Assembly (NCBI GenBank): GCA_030824495.1
Contig: JAVBXP010000012.1
Span: 1 to 64,000, forward strand
Source of the DNA: a bacterium
Lineage (GTDB): Bacteria; Pseudomonadota; Alphaproteobacteria; Caulobacterales; Caulobacteraceae
Direction of reading: 5' to 3'
DNA length: 64,000 nucleotides
In this document: positions 8,790-17,417 of the stretch, piece after piece
Position numbering within the stretch: position 1 is the stretch's first letter
Layout of the letters: the number at the start of each line of letters is the position of its first letter
The notes under the pieces: model-generated
What the model was told of the DNA's origin: nothing
The model's input: only the letters and a program-made list of their open reading frames with translations
The model's database searches: none
Position numbers and translations under genes: made by a program

Positions 8790-11129
8790 ATGTCAGTGCC
8801 TGAATCGTTCGACAACGCCCTCCCCGCCACTCGCGTCAGCGACCTCGCGCGCGTGCGCGGTCCCGACTATCTCGAGGGCCTGAACCCCGAGCAGCGCGCC
8901 GCGGTCGAGGCGACAGAGGGACCGGTGCTGGTGCTGGCGGGCGCGGGCACCGGCAAGACGCGCGTTCTGACCACCCGGCTGGCGCACATCCTGGCCACCG
9001 GCCGCGCCAAGCCGTGGGAACTGTTGGTCGTCACCTTCACCAACAAGGCCGCGCGCGAGATGCGCGAGCGGATCACCCACATCATCGGTCCGGCCGCCGA
9101 GGGCCTGCGTTGGCTGGGCACCTTCCACTCCGTCGCCGCCCAGATCCTGCGTCGCAACGCCGAGTTGGTGGGCTTAAAGTCGAACTTCACAATCCTCGAC
9201 ACCGACGACCAGGAACGGCTGATCAAGCAGGTGCTGGAGGCCGAGAACGTCGACGCCAAGCGCTGGACGCCAAAGGCGATGGCCGGCCTGATCGACCATT
9301 GGAAGAACCGCGGCTGGACGCCCGACCGCCTGCCGCCGTCCGAGGGGACCGAGTTCGCCGGCGGCAAGGGCCAGACCCTCTACCGGCTCTATCAGGAGCG
9401 CCTGCGGGTGCTGAACGCCTGCGATTTCGGCGACCTGCTGCTGCACAACCTGACGATCTTCATGAACAATCCGGACGTGCTGGCCGACTTCCACGAGCGG
9501 TTCAAGTACGTGCTGGTGGACGAGTATCAGGACACCAACGTCGCCCAATATCTGTGGCTGCGACTGCTGGCCCAGAAGCGCCAGAACGTCTGCTGCGTCG
9601 GCGACGACGACCAGTCGATCTATGGTTGGCGCGGCGCTGAGGTGGACAACATCCTGCGCTTCGAGCGCGATTTCCCGGGCGCAACGGTGATCCGCCTGGA
9701 GCGCAATTACCGCTCCACCAGCCACATCCTGGCCGCCGCCTCTGGGCTGATCAAGGCCAACAAGGGCCGGCTGGGCAAGACACTCTGGACTGAGAGCAAC
9801 GACGGCGAAAAGGTCATCGTCCGCGGCGTCTGGGACGGCGAGGCCGAGAGCCGGCTGATCGCCGAGGAGATCGAGCGCGCCAAGAAGGGCGGCACGGAGA
9901 AGGAGCCGCGCAAGTTCCGCGACATGGCCATCCTGGTTCGCGCCTCGTTCCAGATGCGGGCCTTCGAAGAGCGCTTCGTGATGCTGCAGATCCCCTACAC
10001 GGTGGTCGGCGGGCCGCGCTTCTTCGAGCGGGCGGAAATCCGCGACGTCCACGCCTATCTGCGACTGATCCAGTCGCCCGACGACGACCTGGCCTTTGAG
10101 CGCATCGTCAATGTGCCCAAGCGGGGGATCGGCGACACCACCGTCCAAAAGCTGCTGCATATCGCGCGGGTCGGCGGCGTACCGGTGATGCATGCGGCGC
10201 GCCAAGCGGTGCAGACCGACGAACTGGCAGCCCGCACGCGCACGGCGCTCTCGAACTTCCTGCGCGATCTCGACCGTTGGCGCGCCCAGGCCCAGACCCT
10301 TCATCATTCGCGTCTGACCGAGCAGGTGCTGGAGGAGAGCGGCTACACCGACGCCCTGCGCCTGGACAAAACGCCGACCGCCCAGACGCGACTGGAGAAC
10401 CTCAAGGAGCTCGTCCAGTCGATGGGCGCCTTCGACAGCCTTGAGGCCTATCTCGAACACGTCTCCCTGGTGATGGACATGGATCGCGGCCCCCAGGCCG
10501 ACGCGGTGCAGATCATGACCCTGCACTCGGCCAAGGGGCTGGAGTTCCCGCTGGTCTTCCTGCCCGGATGGGAGGAAGGCGTCTTCCCCTCACAGCGCAG
10601 CATGGACGAGAAGGGCGAGAAGGGCCTCGAGGAAGAGCGCCGCCTAGCCTATGTCGGCATCACCCGGGCCCGTGAAGAGGCCCGCATCTCCTTCGTGGCC
10701 AACCGTCAGGTCTACGGCCGTTGGACCAGCCAGCTCCCCTCGCGCTTCGTCGATGAACTGCCGCTGGAGAACGTCGAGGCGAGCTCGGAGACCGGCTATT
10801 ACGGCGGCGGCCCTGGCATGCAGCAACACGGCTCGCGCTGGGACGAAACGCCCTCGTTCGGCGCAGGCTATTCTTCGCCGGGCTGGAAGCGCGCACAGGA
10901 ACGCAATTTCCACGGCAGCCACCCCGGGCGCGGCCCTGTCATCGAGGGCGAAGGCCGGCTGGTCGTCTCCGAATCCTCGGCCGCCAGCGACTTCAAGCGC
11001 GGCGAGCGGGTGTTCCACCAGAAGTTCGGCTACGGCAAAGTGAAGTCGGTCGACGGCAACAAGCTGACCGTCTCGTTCGACAAGGCCGGCGACAAGAAGG
11101 TCATCGACAGCTTCGTCCAGAAGGCCTGA
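8790..11129 (+). CDS. uvrD: UvrD/PcrA-type ATP-dependent DNA helicase
   Basis: 779 residues, SF1A 3'-5' helicase for nucleotide excision and mismatch repair and for removing proteins from DNA. Motifs in order: Q motif LNPEQRAAVE; Walker A GAGTGKT near residue 55; Ia TFTNKAAREM; Walker B LVDEYQDTN; III GDDDQSIYGWRGA; IV RLERNYRST; V IMTLHSAKGLEF; VI VGITRAREE. The last 45 residues (FHQKFGYGKVKSVDGNKLTVSF) form the Tudor-like domain by which PcrA/UvrD touch RNA polymerase. Single gene, divergent from two small membrane genes. Confidence 0.94.
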   Translation: MSVPESFDNALPATRVSDLARVRGPDYLEGLNPEQRAAVEATEGPVLVLAGAGTGKTRVLTTRLAHILATGRAKPWELLVVTFTNKAAREMRERITHIIGPAAEGLRWLGTFHSVAAQILRRNAELVGLKSNFTILDTDDQERLIKQVLEAENVDAKRWTPKAMAGLIDHWKNRGWTPDRLPPSEGTEFAGGKGQTLYRLYQERLRVLNACDFGDLLLHNLTIFMNNPDVLADFHERFKYVLVDEYQDTNVAQYLWLRLLAQKRQNVCCVGDDDQSIYGWRGAEVDNILRFERDFPGATVIRLERNYRSTSHILAAASGLIKANKGRLGKTLWTESNDGEKVIVRGVWDGEAESRLIAEEIERAKKGGTEKEPRKFRDMAILVRASFQMRAFEERFVMLQIPYTVVGGPRFFERAEIRDVHAYLRLIQSPDDDLAFERIVNVPKRGIGDTTVQKLLHIARVGGVPVMHAARQAVQTDELAARTRTALSNFLRDLDRWRAQAQTLHHSRLTEQVLEESGYTDALRLDKTPTAQTRLENLKELVQSMGAFDSLEAYLEHVSLVMDMDRGPQADAVQIMTLHSAKGLEFPLVFLPGWEEGVFPSQRSMDEKGEKGLEEERRLAYVGITRAREEARISFVANRQVYGRWTSQLPSRFVDELPLENVEASSETGYYGGGPGMQQHGSRWDETPSFGAGYSSPGWKRAQERNFHGSHPGRGPVIEGEGRLVVSESSAASDFKRGERVFHQKFGYGKVKSVDGNKLTVSFDKAGDKKVIDSFVQKA

Positions 11130-11161
11130 AACTCTCCCCTCCCCTGAACAGGAGGGTCGTG

Positions 11162-11563
11162 ATGAAGCGCTCAGGTGGCTGCAACTGCGGACAGGTTCGC
11201 TACGAACTCGTCGGCGAGCCTCTCCGCGTCGGCGTCTGTCATTGCGAGACCTGCCGCAGGGATTCCGGCTCGGCCTTCTCGTTCTTCGGGATTTGGCCGA
11301 TGGCGAGCGCGAACCTGTCGGGCGAGCTCGGATGCTGGCGAAGCCGGGCGGGAGGCGAGCGGTTCTGCCCGAACTGCGGCTCTTCGCTTTTCTGCTGGGA
11401 GGAAGGCTCGGGCGAGATCGAGATCAAGCTCGGCAGCCTGGACGACCCGCCCAGCGCGCTGGCGCCAGCCTATGAACTTTGGACCATCCGGCGCGAGCCC
11501 TGGCTCGGTCACCAAGACGGCGCCGCGCAGCATGCGCGTGACCGCTCGGGCACCAACACCTAA
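11162..11563 (+). CDS. GFA (glutathione-dependent formaldehyde-activating-like) family protein
   Basis: 133 residues. Zinc-binding Cys are seen in order: CNCG near residue 7, CHCETCR near 26, and FCPNCGSSLF near 66, the Mss4-like beta fold of the GFA family. Start at ATG 11162 (GGAGGG five bases upstream) rather than the GTG just before it. Most family members have no proven formaldehyde role, so this is a zinc protein of unknown substrate. It follows the helicase by 32 bases, so read-through is possible. Confidence 0.85.
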   Translation: MKRSGGCNCGQVRYELVGEPLRVGVCHCETCRRDSGSAFSFFGIWPMASANLSGELGCWRSRAGGERFCPNCGSSLFCWEEGSGEIEIKLGSLDDPPSALAPAYELWTIRREPWLGHQDGAAQHARDRSGTNT

Positions 11564-11683
11564 AACGCGTACTCTCCACGCCAACACCTACACATCGCGC
11601 TCGCCAATGGACGCCCAGCCACCACAGGTCTAGCGTACGCCTTGTCCGCCGGCGCGGTCCGGTGGCGAGCGAAGGCGGCGGCC

Positions 11684-12595
11684 ATGGACACGGTATCGCA
11701 CGAAGCAGTGGAAGCCTTCATCCAGGAGGCGATGGGCCGAGCCAGCCCCCCTCGAAGGCAGGATCCGGAAACCGCCCGCGCCCGCGCCGAGGCGGCTCGC
11801 GAAGACGGCAAGCTTGCCCGCAACGAACTGCTGGCGGCCGGCCTCGACCTCAAGCGCCTGGACGCACTGGCCGCCGACCGCTCGAAGGCGCGCCGCGAAC
11901 GGGCCGAGCACACCCGTCGAAGGGCGATAGAGGCCTCCGGCGCCGTCGCGCGCCGCCTGGCTGAACTGACGCCGGCGCCGCCGGCCGCACCGATGAACGT
12001 CATCCTCGACCGAGTGACGTTCATCCGCAGCTTCGCCGGCGCAGGCGCCGTGGTCGATTCCGACATCGGCTCGCTCGACAGTTGGGCCCGCTATCGGATG
12101 AACGCCTCCGCCAACTCGGTCGCCGAAAGCGGCACGGGCCGGCTCAGCTTCTTCACGCTCTGGCGAAACCCGCGGACCGAGCCCGTCGTGGTAACTGCGG
12201 GCGCCCGCCTCGTCGTCAACGCGCATCTGTCGGTCGATGCGGAGTGGAACGGCGTCGCGGCCTGGTTCATCGGGGGCTCGCAGGCGCGCGCCACGGTCCG
12301 GCGCCGCACCACCGTCTGGGCCATGTGGGACTCGACGCTGAAATCGATCGTCCACGACCAGATCCTGGCCGACGCCGGGGCGACCGGCGGCTTCTTCGGC
12401 GGTGACGACAGCGCCTCCATCGCGTTCAACGAATTCCTGCCGGCGTCAGGATTTTTCGTGCCGGCGCACGCATCCATCCTCATCGAGGTCGAGCTGCTGA
12501 CCGAGTGGGTCGCGACCAGCGGCACGGTCCACCTCGACGCCGAAAGCGGATCCTTCCAGGTCTCCGTGCCCCACCTCATCCTCACCCTGACCTAG
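11684..12595 (+). CDS. unrecognised two-part protein (helical N-terminus, beta-rich C-terminus)
   Basis: 303 residues from ATG 11684 (an ATG at 11642 is less likely). Residues about 1-105 are very rich in Ala, Arg and Glu and should form a long charged helix or coiled coil; from a PAPPAAP hinge onward the protein becomes beta-rich and Gly/Ser/Val-rich (VILDRVTFIRSFAGAGAVVDS to the end SFQVSVPHLILTLT). No signal peptide, membrane span, catalytic motif or Cys is visible. The architecture recalls a stalk plus a beta-sandwich binding or particle-forming domain, but I do not recognise the family. Flanked by unrelated genes. Confidence 0.7.
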   Translation: MDTVSHEAVEAFIQEAMGRASPPRRQDPETARARAEAAREDGKLARNELLAAGLDLKRLDALAADRSKARRERAEHTRRRAIEASGAVARRLAELTPAPPAAPMNVILDRVTFIRSFAGAGAVVDSDIGSLDSWARYRMNASANSVAESGTGRLSFFTLWRNPRTEPVVVTAGARLVVNAHLSVDAEWNGVAAWFIGGSQARATVRRRTTVWAMWDSTLKSIVHDQILADAGATGGFFGGDDSASIAFNEFLPASGFFVPAHASILIEVELLTEWVATSGTVHLDAESGSFQVSVPHLILTLT

Positions 12596-12691
12596 CGGCT
12601 CGCCTAAACGGCGCGGCGAACGCACTGGGCCATTGCTCGGCCGCGTGCTCTCGGCCAACCTGCGCCCAATCAAAAACGTCGGGAGGGGCCC

Positions 12692-13612
12692 ATGCCCGAG
12701 ACCACCGCCAACGGCATTTCGCTGCACTATGACATCCATGGTTCGGAGACCGGCGAACCGGTGCTGCTGATCATGGGCCTCGGGGCCCAGATGACCCGCT
12801 GGTCGAACGACTTCGTCGGCGAGCTGGCCTCGCGAGGCTACCGGGTGATCCGCTACGACAATCGCGACGTCGGGCTGTCGCAGAAGCTCGACGAGGCCGG
12901 CGCACCGGACATGACGGCGGTCTACACCGCCCTGATGTCGGGCCAGAAGCCGAACGTCCCCTATCTGCTCTCCGACATGGCCGCCGACGCAGTCGGGCTG
13001 CTGGACGCCCTCTCCATCGATCGCGCCCACATCGTCGGCGCCTCGATGGGCGGCATGATCGCCCAGATGGTGGCGGCCGAGCATCCGCAGCGCACCCTGT
13101 CCCTGACCTCGATCATGTCCAGCACCGGCAACCCCGCCCTCCCGCCTGCCAAGCCCGAGGCGATGGAGCGTCTGCAGAGCCGCGGCCCCGATCCGCTGCA
13201 CGACCTCGACGCCTTCCTCGATCACGGGCTGATCAGCTCCAAGGTCCTCGGGAGCCCCGGCTACCCGGTCGACGAGGTCGAGCTGCGCGCCCAGCTTCGC
13301 TCCGACTACGAGCGCGCGTTCTATCCGGTCGGCTTCGCACGCCAGATGGCGGCCATCGTCGCCAGCGGCGACCGCCGCAAGGCGCTCGCCACAATCACCG
13401 CCCCGACCGTGGTCATCCACGGCGCCGATGATCCGCTGGTGCCCAAGGATGGCGGCGAAGACACTGCAGCCACCATTCCCGGCGCCGAACTCCACCTGAT
13501 CCCCGGCATGGGCCACAATCTGCCAGCGCCGCTGATCGTCCCGGTCTGCGACCTCATCGAACGCGCCACGGCGCGGGCGCGTGAGCTCAGAACTGTCCCG
13601 CTTCCAACTTGA
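12692..13612 (+). CDS. alpha/beta-hydrolase
   Basis: 306 residues. Oxyanion-hole LIMGLGAQ near 26-33, nucleophile elbow GASMGG near 116-121 (Ser), acid HGADDPLV near 246 (Asp) and GMGHNLP near 272 (His) give a complete catalytic triad. The YDNRDVGLSQ strand after the oxyanion hole is typical of the esterase/aclacinomycin methylesterase-like group. No signal peptide. A good SD (GGGAGG) precedes the ATG. Substrate not predictable. Confidence 0.88.
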   Translation: MPETTANGISLHYDIHGSETGEPVLLIMGLGAQMTRWSNDFVGELASRGYRVIRYDNRDVGLSQKLDEAGAPDMTAVYTALMSGQKPNVPYLLSDMAADAVGLLDALSIDRAHIVGASMGGMIAQMVAAEHPQRTLSLTSIMSSTGNPALPPAKPEAMERLQSRGPDPLHDLDAFLDHGLISSKVLGSPGYPVDEVELRAQLRSDYERAFYPVGFARQMAAIVASGDRRKALATITAPTVVIHGADDPLVPKDGGEDTAATIPGAELHLIPGMGHNLPAPLIVPVCDLIERATARARELRTVPLPT

Positions 13613-13623
13613 GACTGTCGCGG

Positions 13624-13668
13624 CTGCGAATAGCTCTTGGCCCAAGGGCCAAGAGCGGACGCTCGCAG
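13624..13668. repeat. long perfect hairpin after the hydrolase
   Basis: Inner arms GCTCTTGGCCC (13633-13643) and GGGCCAAGAGC (13646-13656) are perfectly complementary around two bases, and outer CTGCGA / TCGCAG (13624-13629, 13663-13668) extend the stem. It begins 11 bases after the stop codon. There is no immediate T-run, though TTTTTT occurs about 35 bases on. Probably a terminator or a REP-like element. Confidence 0.6.
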
Positions 13669-13883
13669 TAGGTCAGTCCGCTTGAGGGACACGCGGCAAT
13701 TTTTTCAGCTTACGACCCGATGACCGGCTCAAATGGCCACGGCCTTGATGCAACCCCATGGGGTCTCAGAGCTTACCCTCGGAGGCGATCGACCTATGCG
13801 TGTCTCACCGCTGCTTGCCCCCGCGCTTTGGATTCTTGCGACGCCTTCGGGGCCGCTCTGGCCTGACGAGCAGAGGAATGAAC

Positions 13884-14339
13884 ATGGCCAAGCTTCAAGG
13901 CGCGACGCGCAAGACCCTGATGATCGTCGAAGATGAGGTGCTGGTGGCGATGGACCTCAACGACTGCCTTGAGGCGGCCGGATACAATGTCCTGGACCTG
14001 ACGGACCGCCACGCCGAGGCGCTGGAGGTGGCCAAGGCCTCCAAACCCGACCTCGCGCTGGTCAACATACGGCTCGCCGGCAGCGACGACGGGGTCGCCC
14101 TGGCCGAACAACTCAAGGCGCTCGATATCCCGGTGCTCTTCATCAGCGGTCAGGTTAGTCGGGCGCGGTCGGCGCAGACCGTCGCGATCGCCTCGCTTCC
14201 CAAGCCTTATGACGCGGCCGACATGGTCATCGCGGTGGCCTATCTCCTCGCGCGGATCGATGGCGACCATTCCTTGCCAAGGCCGTCTAGGCTCGAAGTC
14301 TTCGACGACAACGGCATCGATCTGGAGCCGGCGGCCTAG
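13884..14339 (+). CDS. single-domain response regulator with Asn at the phosphoacceptor position
   Basis: 151 residues; start at ATG 13884 (AGAGG seven bases upstream) rather than the ATG at 13878 or the upstream 13758. A CheY-like receiver: acidic cluster E16-D17-E18, Ser88 in LFISGQ and Lys107 in LPKPYD are all present, but the residue after strand 3, normally Asp (..LVDIRL..), is Asn61 (LALVNIRLAG). It should therefore not accept phosphate in the usual way unless Asn deamidates. No output domain; a 40-residue tail follows. No kinase adjacent. Confidence 0.85.
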   Translation: MAKLQGATRKTLMIVEDEVLVAMDLNDCLEAAGYNVLDLTDRHAEALEVAKASKPDLALVNIRLAGSDDGVALAEQLKALDIPVLFISGQVSRARSAQTVAIASLPKPYDAADMVIAVAYLLARIDGDHSLPRPSRLEVFDDNGIDLEPAA

Positions 14340-14539
14340 GTTCGCAATCCACCCCTCGGAGACAATCACGGGGTCCGTTTCTCGGCGAAATCGTGAATGT
14401 CAGCTTCACGGCGACGAGCTGAATGCCGCTAGCGACCCAAGTCGGACGTCCGGTGGGGCTCCGGAAGTCGCTTTGATGTACCGCAAGGCGGCTCTCGGCG
14501 AGAGCGGCGCACACTTCTCTTTGAACACGGAGCGTGCCC

Positions 14540-15217
14540 ATGGCGACAATAAAATTCCATTCGCTGGCCGAGAGCGCCTACCTCTGGACGGCGATACATG
14601 TCGCCGACGAAAAGGGCGTTGATTACGAGGTGGTCGCGCTGACGCCGGGGTCGCACGAGCACTTGGCGCTTCATCCATTCGGAAAGATGCCCGCGTTTCA
14701 GCACGGGGCGGTGGTTCTCTACGAAACCCTGGCGATTGCGCACTACATCGATCGCGCGTTCGCCGGTCGCCCCCTGCAACCCGTTGACGCCTTCGGCCAG
14801 GCCGAGGTCCTGCGCTGGATCAGCATCACCAATTCCTATGTCTTCCCGACAATGAACCGGTTCATGAAGGAGCGCCTGGTTCGTCCCGCATTCGGCTTTG
14901 ACCCCGACGAAGCCTTTCTCGCCGAAGCTCGCGCCGGCCTGCTTCTGCAGATGCGCCTGATCGATGAGGCCGTCGCCGAGGGCGGGTTTCTGGTGGGCTC
15001 CGAGATGACCCTGGCGGACAGCTTCCTGCTGCCGCAACTTCTCTTCTTCACCCGAACGCCGGAAGGATCGGCTCTGCTCGCGCGGTCACCCGCCGCCTCG
15101 GAATGGCTCTCCCGAATGCAGGCGCGACCCAGCTACGCCAAGAGCCCGATGAGCGGGGTGTTCGAGATGTTCCAGCGCCTCAACGTGGAGGAAAAACTCC
15201 TTTGGGCGGTGGACTAG
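14540..15217 (+). CDS. glutathione S-transferase family protein
   Basis: 225 residues from ATG 14540 (GGAG seven bases upstream; a GTG two codons earlier is possible). N-terminal thioredoxin fold with cis-Pro in FGKMPAFQHG and the YETLAIAHYIDRAF glutathione-site Glu; C-terminal helical domain with EMTLADSFLLPQLL N-capping Asp. It resembles the broad alphaproteobacterial GST group; substrate unknown. The 200 bases upstream, after the receiver gene, hold no clear gene. Confidence 0.87.
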   Translation: MATIKFHSLAESAYLWTAIHVADEKGVDYEVVALTPGSHEHLALHPFGKMPAFQHGAVVLYETLAIAHYIDRAFAGRPLQPVDAFGQAEVLRWISITNSYVFPTMNRFMKERLVRPAFGFDPDEAFLAEARAGLLLQMRLIDEAVAEGGFLVGSEMTLADSFLLPQLLFFTRTPEGSALLARSPAASEWLSRMQARPSYAKSPMSGVFEMFQRLNVEEKLLWAVD

Positions 15218-15760
15218 GCTCGGGGATTCGACAAATCGATAGTTTCTCTTCGCACTCAAGCGATTAAGCTTCTGGTATTCGCAGAAGTAATCATGCGCAA
15301 CTTCCAGGGAATATCCGGTTGGCGATCGATATTCATAATCCACGTGACTCTATGTTTTGGGGCGGGAACCTGGGCATTAACCGACCAAGAGCTTCGAGAT
15401 GCTATCTCGGCGGTCGGCACGGCTATCGAAGATGTCGCCGCCTATCTAGGACAGCCCATTGAGGGGAGACCGCTCCTGGAGGCCTAGGTCCAGAGCACGG
15501 CCTCGTCTTGGCAAGGAAGGCGAAGGTCTGTTCCGCACCTCATCTGACAACGGCAATGTCGGCTTCTCGCCCATCGAGACAGGCTTAAGTTGCCCGAACG
15601 CCGGGGCAATGCGGCGGCGTAAACCGCAGCTCCCACGCTGGCGCCGCCAAGGTTGAAAATGTCGATCCGCTTTGGCGCTGCCGGCTCGCGCCTTGGCCGA
15701 CATTCGATCCAGGTGCTACATCCCCCGCGAGCAAACTTAGGAACGCGAGATAGCCCGCCG
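15218..15760. other. 543-base stretch with no convincing gene
   Basis: Composition is visibly less GC-rich from 15218 to 15440 than the neighbours. It holds one weak 64-codon ORF at 15293 (listed separately) and several overlapping short frames with stops, but no homology I recognise. It may be a gene remnant or a long leader for the DUF2322 gene. Confidence 0.5.
15293..15487 (+). CDS. doubtful small ORF with a hydrophobic N-terminus
   Basis: 64 codons; residues 10-28 (WRSIFIIHVTLCFGAGTWA) could be a signal peptide ending in an AxA-like site, followed by a short amphipathic helix (LTDQELRDAISAVGTAIEDV). Codon third positions are less GC-rich than in neighbouring genes and no good SD is seen, so this may be a remnant or chance frame. 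Confidence 0.25.
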   Translation: MRNFQGISGWRSIFIIHVTLCFGAGTWALTDQELRDAISAVGTAIEDVAAYLGQPIEGRPLLEA

Positions 15761-16096
15761 ATGATTCAACCAGGTGCGACGTTCAAGGAAAACCTTCAGC
15801 AACTGCCGCCGATCGACGGCGTGCAACGCATCGACCTCGTCGACGCGAAGGGAAATATGGTCGCCAGCATCGAAAACCAGCCGGGCAAGCAAGGCTCGTT
15901 GGCCGTCTATCAGTACCTGAAGCAGTCCTTCGAGATCTTGGATGAGAAAGCCGCGGAGCACGGCCTGGCCGTGTTCGCCGAACATACGGCGGATGCTCGG
16001 AACCGCCCGGGCGCGCATCCGAATGTCGACCGCCTGCTGGAGATCGCCGCCGGCGGCGGTCCGCTGCGTGTTGAGATCATCGACGGCGGCCGCTAA
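15761..16096 (+). CDS. DUF2322 family protein
   Basis: 111 residues from ATG 15761; the frame stays open 36 codons upstream, but family members begin close to the TFKENLQQLPPIDG segment. Characteristic parts: GVQRIDLVDAKGNMVASI, GKQGSLAVYQYL and the ADARNRPGAHPNVDRLLEI motif near the C-terminus. Small cytosolic protein of unknown function found across proteobacteria. No operon partner visible; the DUF2277 gene starts 81 bases later on the same strand. Confidence 0.8.
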   Translation: MIQPGATFKENLQQLPPIDGVQRIDLVDAKGNMVASIENQPGKQGSLAVYQYLKQSFEILDEKAAEHGLAVFAEHTADARNRPGAHPNVDRLLEIAAGGGPLRVEIIDGGR

Positions 16097-16177
16097 CGCC
16101 TTGACGCCTCGCGGCCAAGGTCGCGCGCGCCGCCTGCCGCCCTATCTAAGGGGCTGAGGAGAAGGAGACGCTCGCCC

Positions 16178-16459
16178 ATGTGCCGCAACATCAAGACGCT
16201 GTTCAACTTCGACCCGCCCGCTACGGATGCGGAAATCCGCGACGCGGCGCTCCAGTTCGTCCGTAAGCTGTCCGGCTTCAACGCCCCGTCGAAGGCCAAT
16301 CGCCAAGCCTTCGACGCGGCTGTCGCTGAGGTCGCTGCGGCCGCCCATCGGCTGTTCGAGAGCCTCGAAACGACCGCCAAGCCCAAGGACCGCGAGGACG
16401 AGGCCGCCAAGGCCAAGGCCCGCTCGGCCGAGCGCTTCGGCACGAAGCAACCGGCCTAG
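16178..16459 (+). CDS. DUF2277 family protein
   Basis: 93 residues opening MCRNIKTLFNFDPPATDAEI, the near-invariant start of DUF2277, followed by helices (ALQFVRKLSGFNAPSKANRQ) and a Lys/Ala-rich C-terminus. Preceded by GGAGAAGGAG. Function unknown. Its stop abuts the stop of the convergent DUF7662 gene with no gap. Confidence 0.85.
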   Translation: MCRNIKTLFNFDPPATDAEIRDAALQFVRKLSGFNAPSKANRQAFDAAVAEVAAAAHRLFESLETTAKPKDREDEAAKAKARSAERFGTKQPA

Positions 16460-16867
16460 CTAGGTCTTGCGGCCCTTCAGCAGCTTGACGGCGAACACTC
16501 CCAGGCCCGCGACGAGCGCCACCGCCCCGCCGATCAGGGCCGGTGCGCCGAGCGCCAGCTTGGCCTGATATGGCTTGGCGGCGGCCTCGGTCTCCACGAC
16601 CGACGCCGATGGCGGCGACTCTGGCGCCCCACTGTCCCGGCGGAAGGTCACCGCGCCGGCCACCTTGTCCACATCGGCCACCCGCCAACCATGATCCAGC
16701 CAGACCCGTTGATGCGGCTTTTCGGCGGTTCCGATCCACCAGGCGGCCTGTTGCGCCGCCTTGGGCAAGGACGATCCCAGGACGCCCTCGATCTCTGCGA
16801 AGGTCGCGCGCCATTCGTCGCCGTCATATAGCGACAGCCGATCGGACAGGGGCCGGTACTTGCTCAT
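16460..16867 (-). CDS. DUF7662 domain protein with C-terminal membrane anchor
   Basis: 135 residues. The N-terminal 80 residues (KYRPLSDRLSLYDGD, then FAEIEGVLGSSLPKAA, a WW pair and VWLDHGWRVADVD) match the small DUF7662 domain often seen fused to or near restriction-like and other accessory proteins. It is followed by a linker and one membrane helix at about 108-128 (LIGGAVALVAGLGVFAVKLL) ending in Lys/Arg, i.e. a tail-anchored form. Function unknown. Confidence 0.7.
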   Translation of the reverse strand: MSKYRPLSDRLSLYDGDEWRATFAEIEGVLGSSLPKAAQQAAWWIGTAEKPHQRVWLDHGWRVADVDKVAGAVTFRRDSGAPESPPSASVVETEAAAKPYQAKLALGAPALIGGAVALVAGLGVFAVKLLKGRKT

Positions 16868-16975
16868 AAAAGGTCTCCGTGATCGGGTGGGGGCGGCGTC
16901 ATGATGCCAGGGCGATGCCAGCCTCCGAAATCACAAAGGGCGCACCTGCCGTCGCCGCCGGGTGTTGAGGATCAG

Positions 16976-17377
16976 ATGAAGCCGCAATCATTTCTGCTCA
17001 GCCGCCCGGCGATCATCGCATTTGCGGTGGTGGCGATCCTGGCCCTGGTGCTGGTGATGGTCTTGCGGCCCAAGGCGGCCCAGCCGCGCCGAGTGGATTC
17101 AGGCACGGTCGTCACCCTTCCCTATGTGCCGCCGCCGGAGCCCCGGCCAGAGCCGCCGGTCACAACGCCCTCGCCGCCTATGCCGCCTGAGTCAGCGCCT
17201 GTAATTGAAGAGCAGCCCGAGCCCGAGCCAGAACCAGAGCCGCAGCGCCACTACGCGCCCACCGGTCCGCCCGCGCCGATACCCTATGAGGAACTGGGAC
17301 CGCCGGGGACTCTCGAAGCGCCGTGGGCTCCGATACCACCCCAGGCGCCTACTCCCCCAGAGGCGCCCCGCGCCTAA
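16976..17377 (+). CDS. single-span protein with Pro/Glu-rich periplasmic tail
   Basis: 133 residues from ATG 16976. One N-terminal membrane helix (IIAFAVVAILALVLVMVL, about 11-28), then a tail dominated by PPPEPRPEPP, a PEPEPEPEP run, and APIPPQAPTPPEAP. The design is like the rigid Pro-rich spacer of TonB, without a TonB C-terminal domain. Not a recognised family. It lies 40 bases upstream of prmA and may be transcribed with it. Confidence 0.6.
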   Translation: MKPQSFLLSRPAIIAFAVVAILALVLVMVLRPKAAQPRRVDSGTVVTLPYVPPPEPRPEPPVTTPSPPMPPESAPVIEEQPEPEPEPEPQRHYAPTGPPAPIPYEELGPPGTLEAPWAPIPPQAPTPPEAPRA

Positions 17378-17417
17378 CCCCCTCGCCTTTCGGCCGTTGT
17401 GGCTCTAAAGGGCGCGG

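Noticed and set aside
8700-8800. SOS (LexA) box upstream of uvrD
   Set aside because: GTTC and GAAC words occur but not with the required 7-base spacing.
9174-10526. 450-codon minus-strand frame opposite uvrD
   Set aside because: Shadow of the GC-rich plus-strand helicase; no SD, no domain.
17205-17260. Tandem repeat in DNA
   Set aside because: It is the coding repeat for the PEPEPEP run of the protein at 16976, not a CRISPR or satellite.
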